In this document: piece after piece, positions 33,624 through 42,757 of the stretch
Numbering within the stretch: position 1 is the stretch's first letter
Layout of the letters: each line of letters begins with the position of its first letter
Source of the DNA: Alkalihalobacillus sp. TS-13
Lineage (GTDB): Bacteria > Bacillota > Bacilli > Bacillales > Fictibacillaceae
Length of the DNA stretch: 64,000 nucleotides
Assembly: GCF_019720915.1 (NCBI RefSeq)
Contig: NZ_JAHKSI010000003.1
Span: forward strand, 293,203-357,202
Direction: 5' to 3'
Made by a program: the position numbers and the translations under genes
Notes under the pieces: model-generated
Told to the model about the DNA's origin: nothing
The model's database searches: none
The model's input: the letters and a program-made list of their open reading frames with translations, nothing else

Positions 33624-34439
33624 ATGAAAATAGCGAAGATCACAGTCCAGAAGAAAAACAAAAGTCGATTCAATGTATATATAGATCGTGGAAACGGGGA
33701 AGAATTCGGTTTCGGGATTGATGAGGAAGTGTACATAAAGTCAGGAATCAGAAAAGGAATGGAACTGACTGACGAACAAGCTGAAGAGCTACTCGTACAG
33801 GATCAATTCAGCAAAGGCTTGAACAGTGCGATGCATTTCCTCTCCTTTCGAATGCGATCGATTCAGGAAGTTGATCAATTTTTATTGAAAAAAGAGTTCG
33901 AACCCTCCACTAGAAAGGCCGTCATCCAGAGATTGCAAGAGATGGGGTATCTGAATGACCGGGATTTTGCGAAGATGTTTATCCGCAGTAAAATAACGAC
34001 CACGAAAAAAGGTCCAAAAGCACTGAAACAGGAGCTTCAGCAAAAGGGTGTGTCGGAAAAAATCATCGAGGAAGCATTGACGGTTTTCCCACAGGAGGAG
34101 CAGATAGAGGAAGCAACGAACTTAGTACAGAAAAAAGCGAAGCAATACAAAAAGCTGAGTGAAAATGCGCTTAAACAGAAGCTTACTCAAATTTTACAGC
34201 AGAAGGGTTATCCGTGGAGTGTGACTGAGCAAGCGATAGAAAAAGCCTCTCTTGAAAAAGATGAAGATGAGGAAAGGGAGACATTGGACCTACAGGCACA
34301 AAAGGCCCACCGGAAATATGCAAAATTCACTGGCTGGGAATACAAGCAAAAAATGAAACAATTCCTTTACAGAAAAGGTTTCCCGATCGAGTTGATTGAG
34401 GAATGGCTAAGCGAAAACCAGGACCTTAACGATCAATGA
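33624..34439 (+). CDS. recX: Regulatory protein RecX
   Basis: 271 residues, the long Bacillus form, which modulates RecA filaments. It is almost entirely helical with repeated three-helix RecX units (residues 60-260). Examples are LSFRMRSIQEVDQFLLKKEF and the related GYLNDRDFAKMFIRSKI and AKFTGWEYKQKMKQFLYRKGFP segments. The ATG at 33624 has GAGGTGAT 5-6 bases upstream, and an in-frame GTG-type start at 33606 is less likely. Its 3' end overlaps the convergent SDR gene by 14 bases. Confidence 0.92.
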   Translation: MKIAKITVQKKNKSRFNVYIDRGNGEEFGFGIDEEVYIKSGIRKGMELTDEQAEELLVQDQFSKGLNSAMHFLSFRMRSIQEVDQFLLKKEFEPSTRKAVIQRLQEMGYLNDRDFAKMFIRSKITTTKKGPKALKQELQQKGVSEKIIEEALTVFPQEEQIEEATNLVQKKAKQYKKLSENALKQKLTQILQQKGYPWSVTEQAIEKASLEKDEDEERETLDLQAQKAHRKYAKFTGWEYKQKMKQFLYRKGFPIELIEEWLSENQDLNDQ

Positions 34440-35100
34440 AAATCTCTGCCTGTCCAGTGTTCTGGTCGATGATAAGCTTTGCGACTTCATCCGGGCTTTT
34501 AAGCCGGGATCGGTCCGTGATATGGTCGGTTTCATCCCAAAATGGCGTGTCCATCCCGCCCATATAGACTGCGGTCGCCTTGATGTTCGTCCCTTCAAGC
34601 TCTTTGATCAGACTTTCGGTAAAACCTCTGACAGCGAATTTACTTGCCACATAAACGGATTCATTTTTCTTACCGCGTAATCCAGCTGTCGAAATGATAT
34701 TCATGATTTGTCCTTCGCCTTGTTCGATGAATCTGGGCATTACGGATCTCGTCAAGTTGATCGTACCTTTGACGTTCGTTGCCAGCACTTGATCGATCTC
34801 TTCATTCGTGTATGAATTGAGAGGACCGAAGCAGCCTGTCCCGGCGTTGTTGATGAGGATATCGATTGCCGTTGATTTTAAAAGTGACTGGATGGTGCTC
34901 TGGACTTCCCGGTGATCGGTGATGTCACAGACAATGCTCGTTGCATTTCCGCCAGCATTTTTTATCTGTTTTTCAACCTGTTCAAGTGTCTCTAATCGGC
35001 GGCCGACTAAATAGACATGATTGCCTTCAGCACTATATTGAAGGGCAAGGCTTTCGCCAAGTCCTGTTCCGGCTCCGGTAATCAATATGTTGTTTTTCAT
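34426..35100 (-). CDS. Short-chain dehydrogenase/reductase
   Basis: A 224-residue classical SDR. The cofactor site is GAGTGLGESLAL and is followed by NNAG, the catalytic serine region (NIISTAG) and Y-x3-K as YVASK. The GRR after beta-2 suggests NADP(H). Substrate is unknown. The start at 35100 has AGGAGTG upstream. It overlaps the end of recX tail-to-tail, an arrangement without an intervening terminator. Confidence 0.88.
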   Translation of the reverse strand: MKNNILITGAGTGLGESLALQYSAEGNHVYLVGRRLETLEQVEKQIKNAGGNATSIVCDITDHREVQSTIQSLLKSTAIDILINNAGTGCFGPLNSYTNEEIDQVLATNVKGTINLTRSVMPRFIEQGEGQIMNIISTAGLRGKKNESVYVASKFAVRGFTESLIKELEGTNIKATAVYMGGMDTPFWDETDHITDRSRLKSPDEVAKLIIDQNTGQAEIFIDR

Positions 35101-35195
35101 GATGGAACACTCCTTGAAATCGGATTCTCCATTATGCTAGCATAACTTTTCTTTATGGCAAAATTACTTTAGGATGAATTCAGGAGGGAAGTTGA

Positions 35196-35507
35196 ATGAG
35201 TAGATTATACAGTGATATGAGTGAGTTTGAAATACATGAAGAAATCAGAGGCTTGACGGAGAAAGCACGGAAAGCGGAACAGCACGGCATTGTGAATGAG
35301 GTCGCAGTGTATGAACGGAAGATCGCGATGGCGAAGAGTTACCTGCTTGACCCATCTGATTATAAAAAAGGTGAGGTGTACGAGCTTGGAAATGATCCTG
35401 GCAGTACATTTGAAATTTCCTATATGAATGGTGTTTTTGCCTGGGGATACCGTAATGATAATAAGGATCTCGAAGCATTTCCAATCTCCATGCTCCGAAG
35501 AAAATAG
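35196..35507 (+). CDS. yfhH: YfhH family protein (DUF1811)
   Basis: 103 residues matching YfhH. An N-terminal helical part (YSDMSEFEIHEEIRGLTEKARKAEQ) precedes a small beta-barrel C-terminus (KKGEVYELGNDPGSTFEISYMNGVFAWGYR). Function is unknown. The ATG has AGGAGGGAAG upstream. Its place after recX is the same as in B. subtilis. Confidence 0.9.
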   Translation: MSRLYSDMSEFEIHEEIRGLTEKARKAEQHGIVNEVAVYERKIAMAKSYLLDPSDYKKGEVYELGNDPGSTFEISYMNGVFAWGYRNDNKDLEAFPISMLRRK

Positions 35508-35511
35508 AAAT

Positions 35512-35684
35512 AAATTTCACTCGCTTTCCTCGGGCGATCCGAAAGCCTCCTCACTTCCACAGGATGTGGTGGCTTCGACGTAAATAACAGGACGTGGTGG
35601 TTCTTAGTCGAAGATCCTTAATTCGTGGCGGGGTCTCGCTTGGTGCGCTTTCCCGCAGGAGTCTCATGAAATTCGTTTAAACAT
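35512..35684 (+). repeat. Large palindromic repeat, copy E (internally deleted)
   Basis: About 173 bp. Left end AAATTTCACTCGCTTTCC, right end TTTCCCGCAGGAGTCTCATG. It keeps GCCTCCTCACTTCCACAGGA, the ACGTGGTGG block and GTCGAAGATCC but lacks the first half of the core. Confidence 0.75.
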
Positions 35685-35797
35685 TCATTAGAAACCAGAG
35701 CTAAAAAATAAATAAGGATGACTCATGGGTGATGGTTTCCTGTTGTTCAGGCAACCTTCTGTTCACGATGAGTCAGAGCCTTAAAATAAGCACTTAT

Positions 35798-35956
35798 CTA
35801 GGAACGCTTACGTGTTTCAACTTTCAATACATGGTTATGCAAGCTTCGTTCAGTTTCACCGTTAACTTGATGAAACGAATGCTTAGGGTTAGCTCGAGGT
35901 GATTGAAAAGGATCTTCATAGGCAGGGTGCAGCCTGTCGCGGTTGTCTTTTGCCAT
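35798..35956 (-). CDS. YpzG family protein
   Basis: A 52-residue basic polar protein. The family signature RANPKHSFHQVNGET (residues 21-35) matches the PWANPKH...QVNG core of YpzG-like proteins (PF14139), small proteins of spore-formers with unknown function. The start at 35956 has GGAGGTG upstream. The sspK stop is 33 bases before its start, so the two probably form a forespore operon. A stem of TGACTCAT/ATGAGTCA lies 3' of it (35720-35775). Confidence 0.75.
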   Translation of the reverse strand: MAKDNRDRLHPAYEDPFQSPRANPKHSFHQVNGETERSLHNHVLKVETRKRS

Positions 35957-35989
35957 GAGTTGACACCTCCTCACATGGTAGCTCTAGCT

Positions 35990-36133
35990 TTAGGAACGGT
36001 TGGATCGGCTCATCCGTTCTTGCGGTTGAGTCTGGGTCTTACCGTCAGTTCGTTTAGATGCATATTCTCCTTTAGCGCGGGCTTCGCCGTCAGGAGACAT
36101 GGTATGAGGAAAGTTTTTTGCTTTATTGCGCAT
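35990..36133 (-). CDS. sspK: Small acid-soluble spore protein K
   Basis: A 47-residue minor SASP starting MRNKAKNFPHTMSPDGEAR, with the SspK-typical YASKRTDGKTQTQPQERMS second half. It is expressed in the forespore and packed in the spore core. The start at 36133 has AAAGGAGTG upstream. It diverges from yfhJ, as in B. subtilis. Confidence 0.88.
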   Translation of the reverse strand: MRNKAKNFPHTMSPDGEARAKGEYASKRTDGKTQTQPQERMSRSNRS

Positions 36134-36227
36134 CGGTAACACTCCTTTCTAAACGATATTTTTAGTATTGGATGAACGGTCTGCCAATATGTCGGGGAAT
36201 TATTTACATGGGAAACGAGGTGATGAC

Positions 36228-36491
36228 ATGGAAGAAACCTTTCATGATCTAGCTGAAGAATTAAGGAGAAAGAATCCACATTTGACGTATGAAGAAGCGC
36301 GAAGCTGGGTGGAAGCGTTATGGGAAGATTTCGAAGCGACACGTGCACGTGCGGGGCGCAGCTACAAAGGTCAAGAAGTGACTGAACGGATCGTTCGAGA
36401 GTGGATCATGCGTTTCGGTGAAAAACTCCACGAGTATTTCAGCGCGAATCCAAAATTCCAGCACCTATTGAAAAAAGGACCGAAGCAATGA
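36228..36491 (+). CDS. yfhJ: YfhJ (WVELL) family protein
   Basis: An 87-residue acidic helical protein with the motif SWVEALWEDFEATRARAG, the WVELL signature that names the family (PF14043). Function is unknown. The ATG at 36228 has GAGGTGATGAC upstream. Longer in-frame starts would run into the sspK promoter region. Confidence 0.85.
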   Translation: MEETFHDLAEELRRKNPHLTYEEARSWVEALWEDFEATRARAGRSYKGQEVTERIVREWIMRFGEKLHEYFSANPKFQHLLKKGPKQ

Positions 36492-36517
36492 GCAAGGTTT
36501 GATGCAGGGAGATTTCG

Positions 36518-36538
36518 GTGCAAGTATGAGAATTATCG
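36518..36538 (+). repeat. Single 21-bp unit related to the tandem repeats at 9.3 kb
   Basis: GTGCAAGTATG...AATTATCG has the same length and ends as the four tandem units at 9259-9342. Confidence 0.55.
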
Positions 36539-36566
36539 GATTTCAAGAAAAAGGACAGAGAACACG

Positions 36567-36608
36567 AAAGGCTGATCCAGACGAGAGAAACGTCCGGACC
36601 AGCCTTTT
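36567..36608. terminator. Terminator between yfhJ and yfhP
   Basis: AAGGCTG(G/A)TCC..GACG pairs with CGTC..GGA(C)CAGCCTT, then TTTC. It serves the convergent genes. Confidence 0.7.
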
Positions 36609-36616
36609 CATCATCC

Positions 36617-37600
36617 TTAATTCGTCGTGGCGACATCCAATTTGCGCCGTAAAGTTTTTTCACTGTAAACCCAGCCTGTAAAAGAACTGGAGATGTTAAG
36701 TTCTTCATCCAATTTCACGACAGCGACGAACGGATAGTGCCCTTTGGAACGATATCTTAAATCGATGAACCGCACTTCATATCCAGCCTCCTCTTCTTCA
36801 ACTTCCCAACGATAAACAGGAGAGAAGGACAAGAAGGCAGCAAGGTTCGAGTCTTTGACGGCTTCGTCTAAGATCGGATTTTTCGGAACTGGCTTTCGGT
36901 CATATACATCGTGGATTGTCAGCTGGTCATTTTTCACTTCAATGACATGGAATTGACCAGGGCTCATAACAGCCACATGCTTTTGTCCCCATCGCATAGT
37001 CGGGCACACGATCACTTTCGTTGCATCCGGCACTTCTTCTTTGACCATCTTTATCGTCTGTCTTTTTGCCAGGTACCGCCAAATATAATATCCGACCAGA
37101 ACGATATAAATCGTCAAAAATGTGTAGCCTGGGTGGAATCCCTGGTACCAAAGGATAAAACCAAGAATATGCGAAGCAAATATGAACGGGTCAAATATAT
37201 TGATCATCCCATGAGCAATCCACTTTTTTGAGAAGGGATGAAGTGCCTGAGTGCCGTATGCATTAAAAATGTCGACGAACACGTGCAGGAATACGGATAA
37301 GAACGTCCATAACCAGACGTGCAGCATGTTCGCTCCTGGGAAAAACAATTCCAGACATCCTACAATCAAGAGCGGCCAGAGCACTACCGCCGGGACCGAG
37401 TGCGTAATACCACGGTGGTTCCTCAAATAGATCGCATTATTTTTCAGTTTTAATACGGTATCAAAATCGGGAGCATTGGAGCCAATGATTGTCCCGATTA
37501 AAACGGCCTGAATTGTTAGAGGATCCTGTGCGATGACCGGATCCAGGGTGGCGAGTCCACCTATTCCGATACCCATTACGATATGTGTACCTGTATCCAT
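36617..37600 (-). CDS. yfhP: YfhP, membrane-bound metal-dependent hydrolase-like protein
   Basis: 327 residues. The N-terminal two-thirds is a YdjM/DUF457 membrane domain with conserved H and D residues (MDTGTHIVMG, GSNAPDFDTV, YLRNHRGITHS, HVFVDIFNAYGT). A soluble C-terminal part follows. Relatives are called LexA-regulated or metal-dependent hydrolases. In B. subtilis YfhP regulates yfhQ/fabL-type genes negatively, as I recall. The GGAGG site is 13 bases before the ATG, longer than usual. It diverges from mutY. Confidence 0.88.
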   Translation of the reverse strand: MDTGTHIVMGIGIGGLATLDPVIAQDPLTIQAVLIGTIIGSNAPDFDTVLKLKNNAIYLRNHRGITHSVPAVVLWPLLIVGCLELFFPGANMLHVWLWTFLSVFLHVFVDIFNAYGTQALHPFSKKWIAHGMINIFDPFIFASHILGFILWYQGFHPGYTFLTIYIVLVGYYIWRYLAKRQTIKMVKEEVPDATKVIVCPTMRWGQKHVAVMSPGQFHVIEVKNDQLTIHDVYDRKPVPKNPILDEAVKDSNLAAFLSFSPVYRWEVEEEEAGYEVRFIDLRYRSKGHYPFVAVVKLDEELNISSSFTGWVYSEKTLRRKLDVATTN

Positions 37601-37799
37601 TCTATTGATGAAGCCTCCTCAGGAAAAACGATTTCACATTCCTATTCGGTTTTATTCTTAGTGTATCCAAAAATTCAAGTTCGATTGGTTCAGGGTTTGT
37701 TAATCATTTTATCATTCCCAGTATTTTATAGTATAGTTTAGGACGAGACAGCGTTATTGCCTCATATTCTCAATATACTATCGCGATGGAGGATTAAAG

Positions 37800-38897
37800 T
37801 TGCCTATAATTTTGAAAGACGAACTTGATTTGACAATAGATGTAGAAGCTTTTCAATCCAATTTGCTCTCCTGGTATGAAACTGAATGCAGAGACTTACC
37901 ATGGAGAAGAGAACGGGATCCTTATAAAATCTGGGTTTCTGAAATCATGCTTCAGCAAACCCGAGTCGATACGGTGATCCCTTATTTTGAACGTTTCATG
38001 GAATTGTTTCCAACTGTCACAGCACTTGCGAATGCAGATGAAGAAAAAGTGCTGAAGGCTTGGGAAGGTCTAGGGTACTATTCCCGAGCCAGAAATCTTC
38101 AAGCTGCCGTCCGTGAAGTCGAAGAAAAGTATCAGGGCATTGTGCCAGATCGCCCGAAAGACATCCAGTCATTAAAAGGTGTTGGCCCTTATACAGCAGG
38201 AGCGATCGCAAGCATTGCATTTGGTCAACCTGAACCTGCTGTCGACGGCAATGTCATGCGGGTCCTTTCAAGAATTTTATTGATCGATGAGGACATTGCA
38301 AAGCCTCAGACTCGGAAAATCTTTGAAGAAGCTGTACGGGTCCTCATTTCTGAAGAAAATCCATCCCATTTCAATCAAGGTCTGATGGAATTAGGTGCAA
38401 CCATCTGTACCCCTAAAAATCCAACATGCCTGTTATGTCCTGTCCAATCGCATTGTAAAGCGTTTGATGAAGGATTGCAGGACGAACTGCCTGTCAAAAA
38501 GAAAAAACTCAAAAACAAAACCTTACCGATCGCTGTCGCACTGCTTGAAAATGCGCAAGGTGAAACGATCATTGAAAAAAGATCCGCTACCGGTTTGCTT
38601 GCGAATTTTTGGCAGTTTCCTAATCATGAAACAGTAAGCGGAAATGAACTTCCACAAAAAGATCAGCTCAAAGTCCACTTAGAAGAAAAATACCCTATTC
38701 AAGCCAATTTAAACGACAAATTGCTCAGCTTCCGGCATATCTTTTCCCATCTGACGTGGAATATCACGGTTTATTCTGGAACGTTTACGGCAAACGAACC
38801 TATAGAAGAAACTAAGCTCGTATCAAAAAAACAACTGGAGTCGTATCCTTTACCTGTCCCACATCAAAAAATTGCAGCATTATGGAAAGGAGAATGA
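37800..38897 (+). CDS. mutY: A/G-specific adenine glycosylase MutY
   Basis: 365 residues. It removes adenine opposite 8-oxoguanine. The catalytic Glu lies in SEIMLQQTRVDTV, the helix-hairpin-helix and catalytic Asp in LKGVGPYTAGAIASIAFGQPEPAVDGNV, and the 4Fe-4S loop is C-x6-C-x2-C-x5-C (CTPKNPTCLLCPVQSHC). A NUDIX-like 8-oxoG recognition domain occupies residues 240-360. The TTG start at 37800 is 6 bases after GGAGGA. Confidence 0.95.
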   Translation: MPIILKDELDLTIDVEAFQSNLLSWYETECRDLPWRRERDPYKIWVSEIMLQQTRVDTVIPYFERFMELFPTVTALANADEEKVLKAWEGLGYYSRARNLQAAVREVEEKYQGIVPDRPKDIQSLKGVGPYTAGAIASIAFGQPEPAVDGNVMRVLSRILLIDEDIAKPQTRKIFEEAVRVLISEENPSHFNQGLMELGATICTPKNPTCLLCPVQSHCKAFDEGLQDELPVKKKKLKNKTLPIAVALLENAQGETIIEKRSATGLLANFWQFPNHETVSGNELPQKDQLKVHLEEKYPIQANLNDKLLSFRHIFSHLTWNITVYSGTFTANEPIEETKLVSKKQLESYPLPVPHQKIAALWKGE

Positions 38898-38900
38898 AGT

Positions 38901-39659
38901 TTGGACATGCACCTTATAAACAAAACAGCGCTCGTTACAGGAGGCTCGAAAGGCATTGGAAAAGCGATTGCTGAAGGCTTACTAGCAGAAGGCGTACATG
39001 TTGGAATTTGTGCAAGAGGTGAAGAAGAACTTGAAAAAATGAAGCAGAAACACGATGGGAATTCGATTTACCAGGGAGACCTAACCGATGAAAAGGTCCG
39101 TGAAAAAATCTTCGATCAATTCATTGATGAGCATGGCAGCATCGATATTATAGTGAATAATGCAGGCGGCAGTAACGGCGGCACCATTGAAGAAACAAGC
39201 GTGGAACAGTTTCGAGAGGCGATGGAGTTGAACTTCCATTCAGCAGTCCATTTCAGCAAACTTGCGGTGCAGAAGATGAAGGAACAGAAGCAAGGTTCGA
39301 TCATTAATATTTCAAGCATTTATGGGCGTGAATCCGGCGGAAAACCGACCTATAACAGTTCGAAAGCGGCAATGATCAGTTTCACCAAAGCATTGGCTGA
39401 TGAAGCGATCAGCCATGGAATCAGGGTCAATGGCGTTGCACCTGGAGCAATTCTGCATCCGACTGGCAATTGGCAAAAAAGACTGGATGAGAATCCTGAG
39501 AAGATCATGCAATTTGTAAAAGATGAAATTCCTGGCGGTCGCTTTGGGAAGGCAGAGGAAATCGCAGATGTCGTTACATTTTTAGCATCAGATCGCGCAA
39601 GCTGGGTCGTAGGAGCGACTCTGAACGTCGATGGCGGCCAATCCTACTCGAACAGCTGA
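38901..39659 (+). CDS. SDR family oxidoreductase
   Basis: A 252-residue classical SDR (FabG-like): TGGSKGIGKAIAE, NNAGGSNGG, catalytic Ser in INISSIYGR, YNSSK and the C-terminal VVGATLNVDGGQSY. In B. subtilis the gene after mutY is fabL (enoyl-ACP reductase III). This protein has ordinary SDR motifs and is not clearly FabL. It follows mutY by 3 bases. The TTG at 38901 fits the AAAGGAG spacing (8 bases) better than the ATG at 38907. Confidence 0.85.
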   Translation: MDMHLINKTALVTGGSKGIGKAIAEGLLAEGVHVGICARGEEELEKMKQKHDGNSIYQGDLTDEKVREKIFDQFIDEHGSIDIIVNNAGGSNGGTIEETSVEQFREAMELNFHSAVHFSKLAVQKMKEQKQGSIINISSIYGRESGGKPTYNSSKAAMISFTKALADEAISHGIRVNGVAPGAILHPTGNWQKRLDENPEKIMQFVKDEIPGGRFGKAEEIADVVTFLASDRASWVVGATLNVDGGQSYSNS

Positions 39660-39785
39660 GGGGACGCTGATCGCGTCGTGCTCGAATTTTATCAAATGCG
39701 ATCGTTTGGATAAACACCCATTTTTTGCCGTATAAACGGTGTTTTTGGCCGTACCTTCTTGCCCGATTTCGGCCGTATGCAAGCA

Positions 39786-39821
39786 AACAGCTGGAGCCTA
39801 AAGCCGGTTCCAGCTGTTTTT
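39786..39821. terminator. Bidirectional terminator between the SDR gene and yfhS
   Basis: AACAGCTGGA pairs with TCCAGCTGTT, then TTT. The gap before it (39660-39785) holds four GCCGTA/TACGGC-type words but no gene. Confidence 0.75.
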
Positions 39822-39830
39822 ACCAATCGT

Positions 39831-40055
39831 TTATTCATAATTCGGACGTGTTCCGTGACTCCAATCCGCTTCATCCCGGTGCAAGCCGCCCCGTTTTTCG
39901 ATTTCTTCAATGATATCCTGATGAATAGCTGTTCCTTCACTATTCAAATAAGGAGTCATTTGCTGTAATGAATGATGGAAGAAAGCCAATTCTTTGTCAG
40001 TCCAATCTTCCGTCGGGAGCGTTGATAATTCCGTCATGTCTCTTCCTACATACAT
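39831..40055 (-). CDS. yfhS: YfhS-like small protein
   Basis: A 74-residue acidic protein starting MYVGRDMTELSTLPTEDW, with FFHHSLQQMTPYLNSEG and IIEEIEKRGG segments. Its size, position between the SDR gene and sspE, and general pattern fit B. subtilis YfhS, whose function is unknown. The start has AAGGAGGT upstream on the minus strand. It diverges from sspE. Confidence 0.6.
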   Translation of the reverse strand: MYVGRDMTELSTLPTEDWTDKELAFFHHSLQQMTPYLNSEGTAIHQDIIEEIEKRGGLHRDEADWSHGTRPNYE

Positions 40056-40218
40056 GGTGTTACCTCCTTGTTCGTGGCTTTAGTTTACTTTTACCCTGTA
40101 CATATTGAATTTAATCTATCCTTCAAATTAGAGAATATGTATGGTAAATGGTACATCTCGATTTGTCGGATAACACACCTTCCTGATGGTTAAATTAACT
40201 CATGTGGAGGTGAGACTC

Positions 40219-40560
40219 ATGGCAAAACAACAAAAGCCAGGACAACAAACACAAGCTGGAACAAACATTCAGCATGTGAAACAACAAAACGCTCAACAGC
40301 AAGCTGGTCAACAACAAGCTGGTCAATACTCTGCTGAATTCGGCAGTGAAATGACTAACGCTCAAGAAGTACGTCGTCAAAACCAGCAAGCTCAACAAAA
40401 AGCTCAACAACAAGCTGGGCAACAACAAGCTGGTCAACAACAAGCTGGTCAATACTCTGCTGAATTCGGTAGTGAAATGACTAACGCTCAAGAAGTGCGT
40501 CGTCAAAACCAGCAAGCTCAACAAAAAGCTCAACAGCAGCAACAACAGCGTAACAAATAG
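40219..40560 (+). CDS. sspE: Gamma-type small acid-soluble spore protein
   Basis: 113 residues, rich in Q, A, N and G. Two near-identical repeats each end QYSAEFGSEMTNAQEVRRQN. The EFGSE segments correspond to the germination-protease cleavage sites (TEFASE type). Gamma-SASP is an amino-acid store in the spore core, degraded on germination. The ATG has GGAGGTGA 5-6 bases upstream. The duplicated DNA (40310-40420 and 40430-40540) is almost identical, so copy number may vary between strains. Confidence 0.92.
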   Translation: MAKQQKPGQQTQAGTNIQHVKQQNAQQQAGQQQAGQYSAEFGSEMTNAQEVRRQNQQAQQKAQQQAGQQQAGQQQAGQYSAEFGSEMTNAQEVRRQNQQAQQKAQQQQQQRNK

Positions 40561-40574
40561 TTACCTTCCACAAA

Positions 40575-40606
40575 GGCATCCTCGGCAATAGCCGGGGGTG
40601 CTTTTC
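40575..40606 (+). terminator. Terminator after sspE
   Basis: GCATCCTCGGC pairs with GCCGGGGGTGC around AATA, then TTTT. Confidence 0.85.
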
Positions 40607-40798
40607 GTTTTTCCGCGAATTCCCTCCTTTCCTGGCAAATCTTCAACATGAGCTAGATGTCCTTTATTTACTTCAAGTATTGAAAAAAAACATTAATTTC
40701 ACAAAGCAAAAGACTTGTCAAAACCTGATATTTCTATAACATGGTTAAATAACGACCAAGTCAGGCTAAACTGTTAATGTGGAAAGGTGGAACTATAA

Positions 40799-41473
40799 AT
40801 GTGTGGACGCTTTACGTTGACAGCTGAAATTGATCTTCTGATGGATTGGTTTGAAATTGACGAAATCGCCTCAGAGCTGGATTTGCCTGCACGATATAAT
40901 ATCGCACCATCGCAAGAGATCCTGGCCATTGTTTCAAATGGTGATAAGCGGAGGGCGGGGTTTTTAAAATGGGGATTGGTTCCTTTCTGGGCGAAAGACC
41001 CCTCAATCGGGCACAAATTGATCAATGCTAGAGCTGAGACAGTACCAGAAAAACCAAGTTTCAAGCATGCCTTCAAAAAAAGGAGATGCCTGATTCCGGC
41101 GGATGGATTTTTCGAATGGAAAAAAGAAGGAAAACAAAAACAACCGAAATACATAAAATTGAAGAATGAAACTCCTTTCGCCTTTGCAGGATTATGGGAA
41201 AAGTGGAAGGATGATAAGGGGACACCTGTTCATACGTGTACGATCCTGACGACAGAGCCCAATGAACTGATGGCGGATATTCATAATCGGATGCCTGTCA
41301 TCTTACCGGAAGAGGACTATTCGAGATGGCTCCAATGGGACGGAGAGACTGATGCGTTGGTTGATATGATGAAACCGTTCGATGCTACAAAAATGATGGC
41401 TTATGATGTACCGACGATTGTGAATTCACCGCGTAACGACGTCCCTGATTGTATTGAGAAGGTATCACCTTAA
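40799..41473 (+). CDS. SOS response-associated protein, YedK/HMCES family
   Basis: A 224-residue SRAP-domain protein. The catalytic Cys2 is exposed after Met removal (MCGRFTLT). Other conserved residues are in RYNIAPSQ, the NARAET block, the catalytic glutamate in IPADGFFEWKK and the histidine in IHNRMPVIL. It forms a thiazolidine crosslink with abasic sites in single-stranded DNA and protects them. B. subtilis relatives are YoqW and YoaM. The ATG has GGAAAGGTGG upstream. Confidence 0.93.
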   Translation: MCGRFTLTAEIDLLMDWFEIDEIASELDLPARYNIAPSQEILAIVSNGDKRRAGFLKWGLVPFWAKDPSIGHKLINARAETVPEKPSFKHAFKKRRCLIPADGFFEWKKEGKQKQPKYIKLKNETPFAFAGLWEKWKDDKGTPVHTCTILTTEPNELMADIHNRMPVILPEEDYSRWLQWDGETDALVDMMKPFDATKMMAYDVPTIVNSPRNDVPDCIEKVSP

Positions 41474-41566
41474 GAAAGCACATTCATTTTCATTTGTGTG
41501 ATTAAAGGATATAATAGGAAGAGAAAAATTTAACGTTCCTTATTAAAATACTTTGTTATACTTTTT

Positions 41567-42054
41567 GCGAAGTTAACTCCCTTTCCGCGGGCGAACGAAA
41601 AGCGGTAGCGACCCGATTAGTCACGTAGGTCACTGGAAAACGGACGAGGAGGCTGTCGCCGCTGCAGGAAGTTTGAAGGGATCCAAGTGACTGGTCGCTA
41701 AGCTAGACATCACTTCCTTGTATTTACACACTTCCGCAAGCCTCCTCATTAACTTGCACAGAATCTCAACGCAAAAATGAAATCATTTTTTTGTCTGCGA
41801 TGAGAATTCTTAGAAGCTTTGCTTGTGCTGGCTTCGACGTTCACCACAAGACCACAGCCTTATTTTCATTCTTTGTAGTTTTACGCCGATTAACCGCAGG
41901 CGCAGGACGTCCATGTACAGGATGTACTGACTTCGAGTTTCACCACAGGACGCGGTGGATTTAATCGAAGGTCCTTATTATAGTCGAAGAAATCCATAAT
42001 CACTGTGGGCTATCGGTTGGGTCGCTTTTCCGGCAGGAGTGTCGCGAATTTCGC
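41567..42054 (+). repeat. Large palindromic repeat, copy F (longest)
   Basis: 488 bp, left end GCGAAGTTAACTCCC, right end GGCAGGAGTGTCGCGAATTTCGC. It has an extra ~95-bp internal segment (about 41850-41945) not found in other copies. Confidence 0.85.
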
Positions 42055-42141
42055 TTCAATCTAACTCATCAAAAAATCAACATTGTTATTTTAAAAAGCC
42101 TTATAAAAAAAGAGTTACAAAATGCAAGGAAGGAGTTTCGT

Positions 42142-42669
42142 ATGTCTTTTCCGACCACTGGAAGTTCGATTCAAATTCAAAGTTACAAACATAATGGGCA
42201 GCTGCACCGTGTATGGGAAGAAACGATTGTACTAAAAGGAACTTCCTCAGTAGTAATCGGCGGAAATGACCGTATCATAGTCACTGAGTCTGACGGAAGA
42301 CAATGGCGGACGAGAGAGCCAGCGATTTGTTATTTCAACGCAGACCAATGGTTCAATGTCATCGGGATGCTGCGTGAGCACGGAATCCATTACTACTGTA
42401 ATTTGGGAACTCCTTTTACGTATGATGAAGAAGCCTTGAAGTATATTGATTATGATTTGGATGTAAAAGTATTTCCAGATATGACATATACAATACTTGA
42501 TGAGGATGAGTTTGCTCTTCATCGTAAGGAAATGGATTATCCAAAAGAAATCAATGACATTTTAAAACGGAACATGGATGAATTATGTTCAATGATCAAT
42601 CAACGTAAAGGTCCTTTTGAGCCTGACTTTGTTGAAAGTTGGTATGAACGATTCTTAGAATACCGTTAA
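42142..42669 (+). CDS. ygaC: Nucleoside tri-/diphosphate phosphatase, DUF402 family (YgaC/Ntdp)
   Basis: 175 residues. The DUF402 beta-barrel has IKSYKHNG-like start, [11 protein letters not shown], the acidic metal-binding [13 protein letters not shown] and ILDEDEF segments, and a C-terminal helix. The S. aureus homologue Ntdp hydrolyses NTPs and NDPs. The ATG has AAGGAGTTTC upstream. It precedes ygaD, as in B. subtilis. Confidence 0.9.
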   Translation: MSFPTTGSSIQIQSYKHNGQLHRVWEETIVLKGTSSVVIGGNDRIIVTESDGRQWRTREPAICYFNADQWFNVIGMLREHGIHYYCNLGTPFTYDEEALKYIDYDLDVKVFPDMTYTILDEDEFALHRKEMDYPKEINDILKRNMDELCSMINQRKGPFEPDFVESWYERFLEYR

Positions 42670-42711
42670 AGGAAGGGGGCTGACGCATCCATTCAGGTCA
42701 GCTCCTTTCTT
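42668..42711 (+). terminator. Terminator after ygaC
   Basis: AAAGGA..GGGGCTGAC pairs with GTCAGCTCCTTT, followed by a T-rich tail. Confidence 0.8.
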
Positions 42712-42757
42712 CACTTTTTATGGACGAAGCTAGTACTGCTGAAGAAGACAACTGGAG

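Noticed and set aside
36134-36227. SigG promoter for sspK
   Set aside because: An AATACTA-like -10 and CATATT-like -35 can be picked out, but the match and spacing are too loose to report as a feature.
38901-39659. FabL assignment from synteny with B. subtilis
   Set aside because: The protein has ordinary FabG-like SDR motifs and does not show the features I remember for FabL, so the symbol was withheld.
40195-40545. Minus-strand leucine-rich ORF
   Set aside because: It is the antisense of the Gln/Ala repeat of sspE, with no ribosome site.
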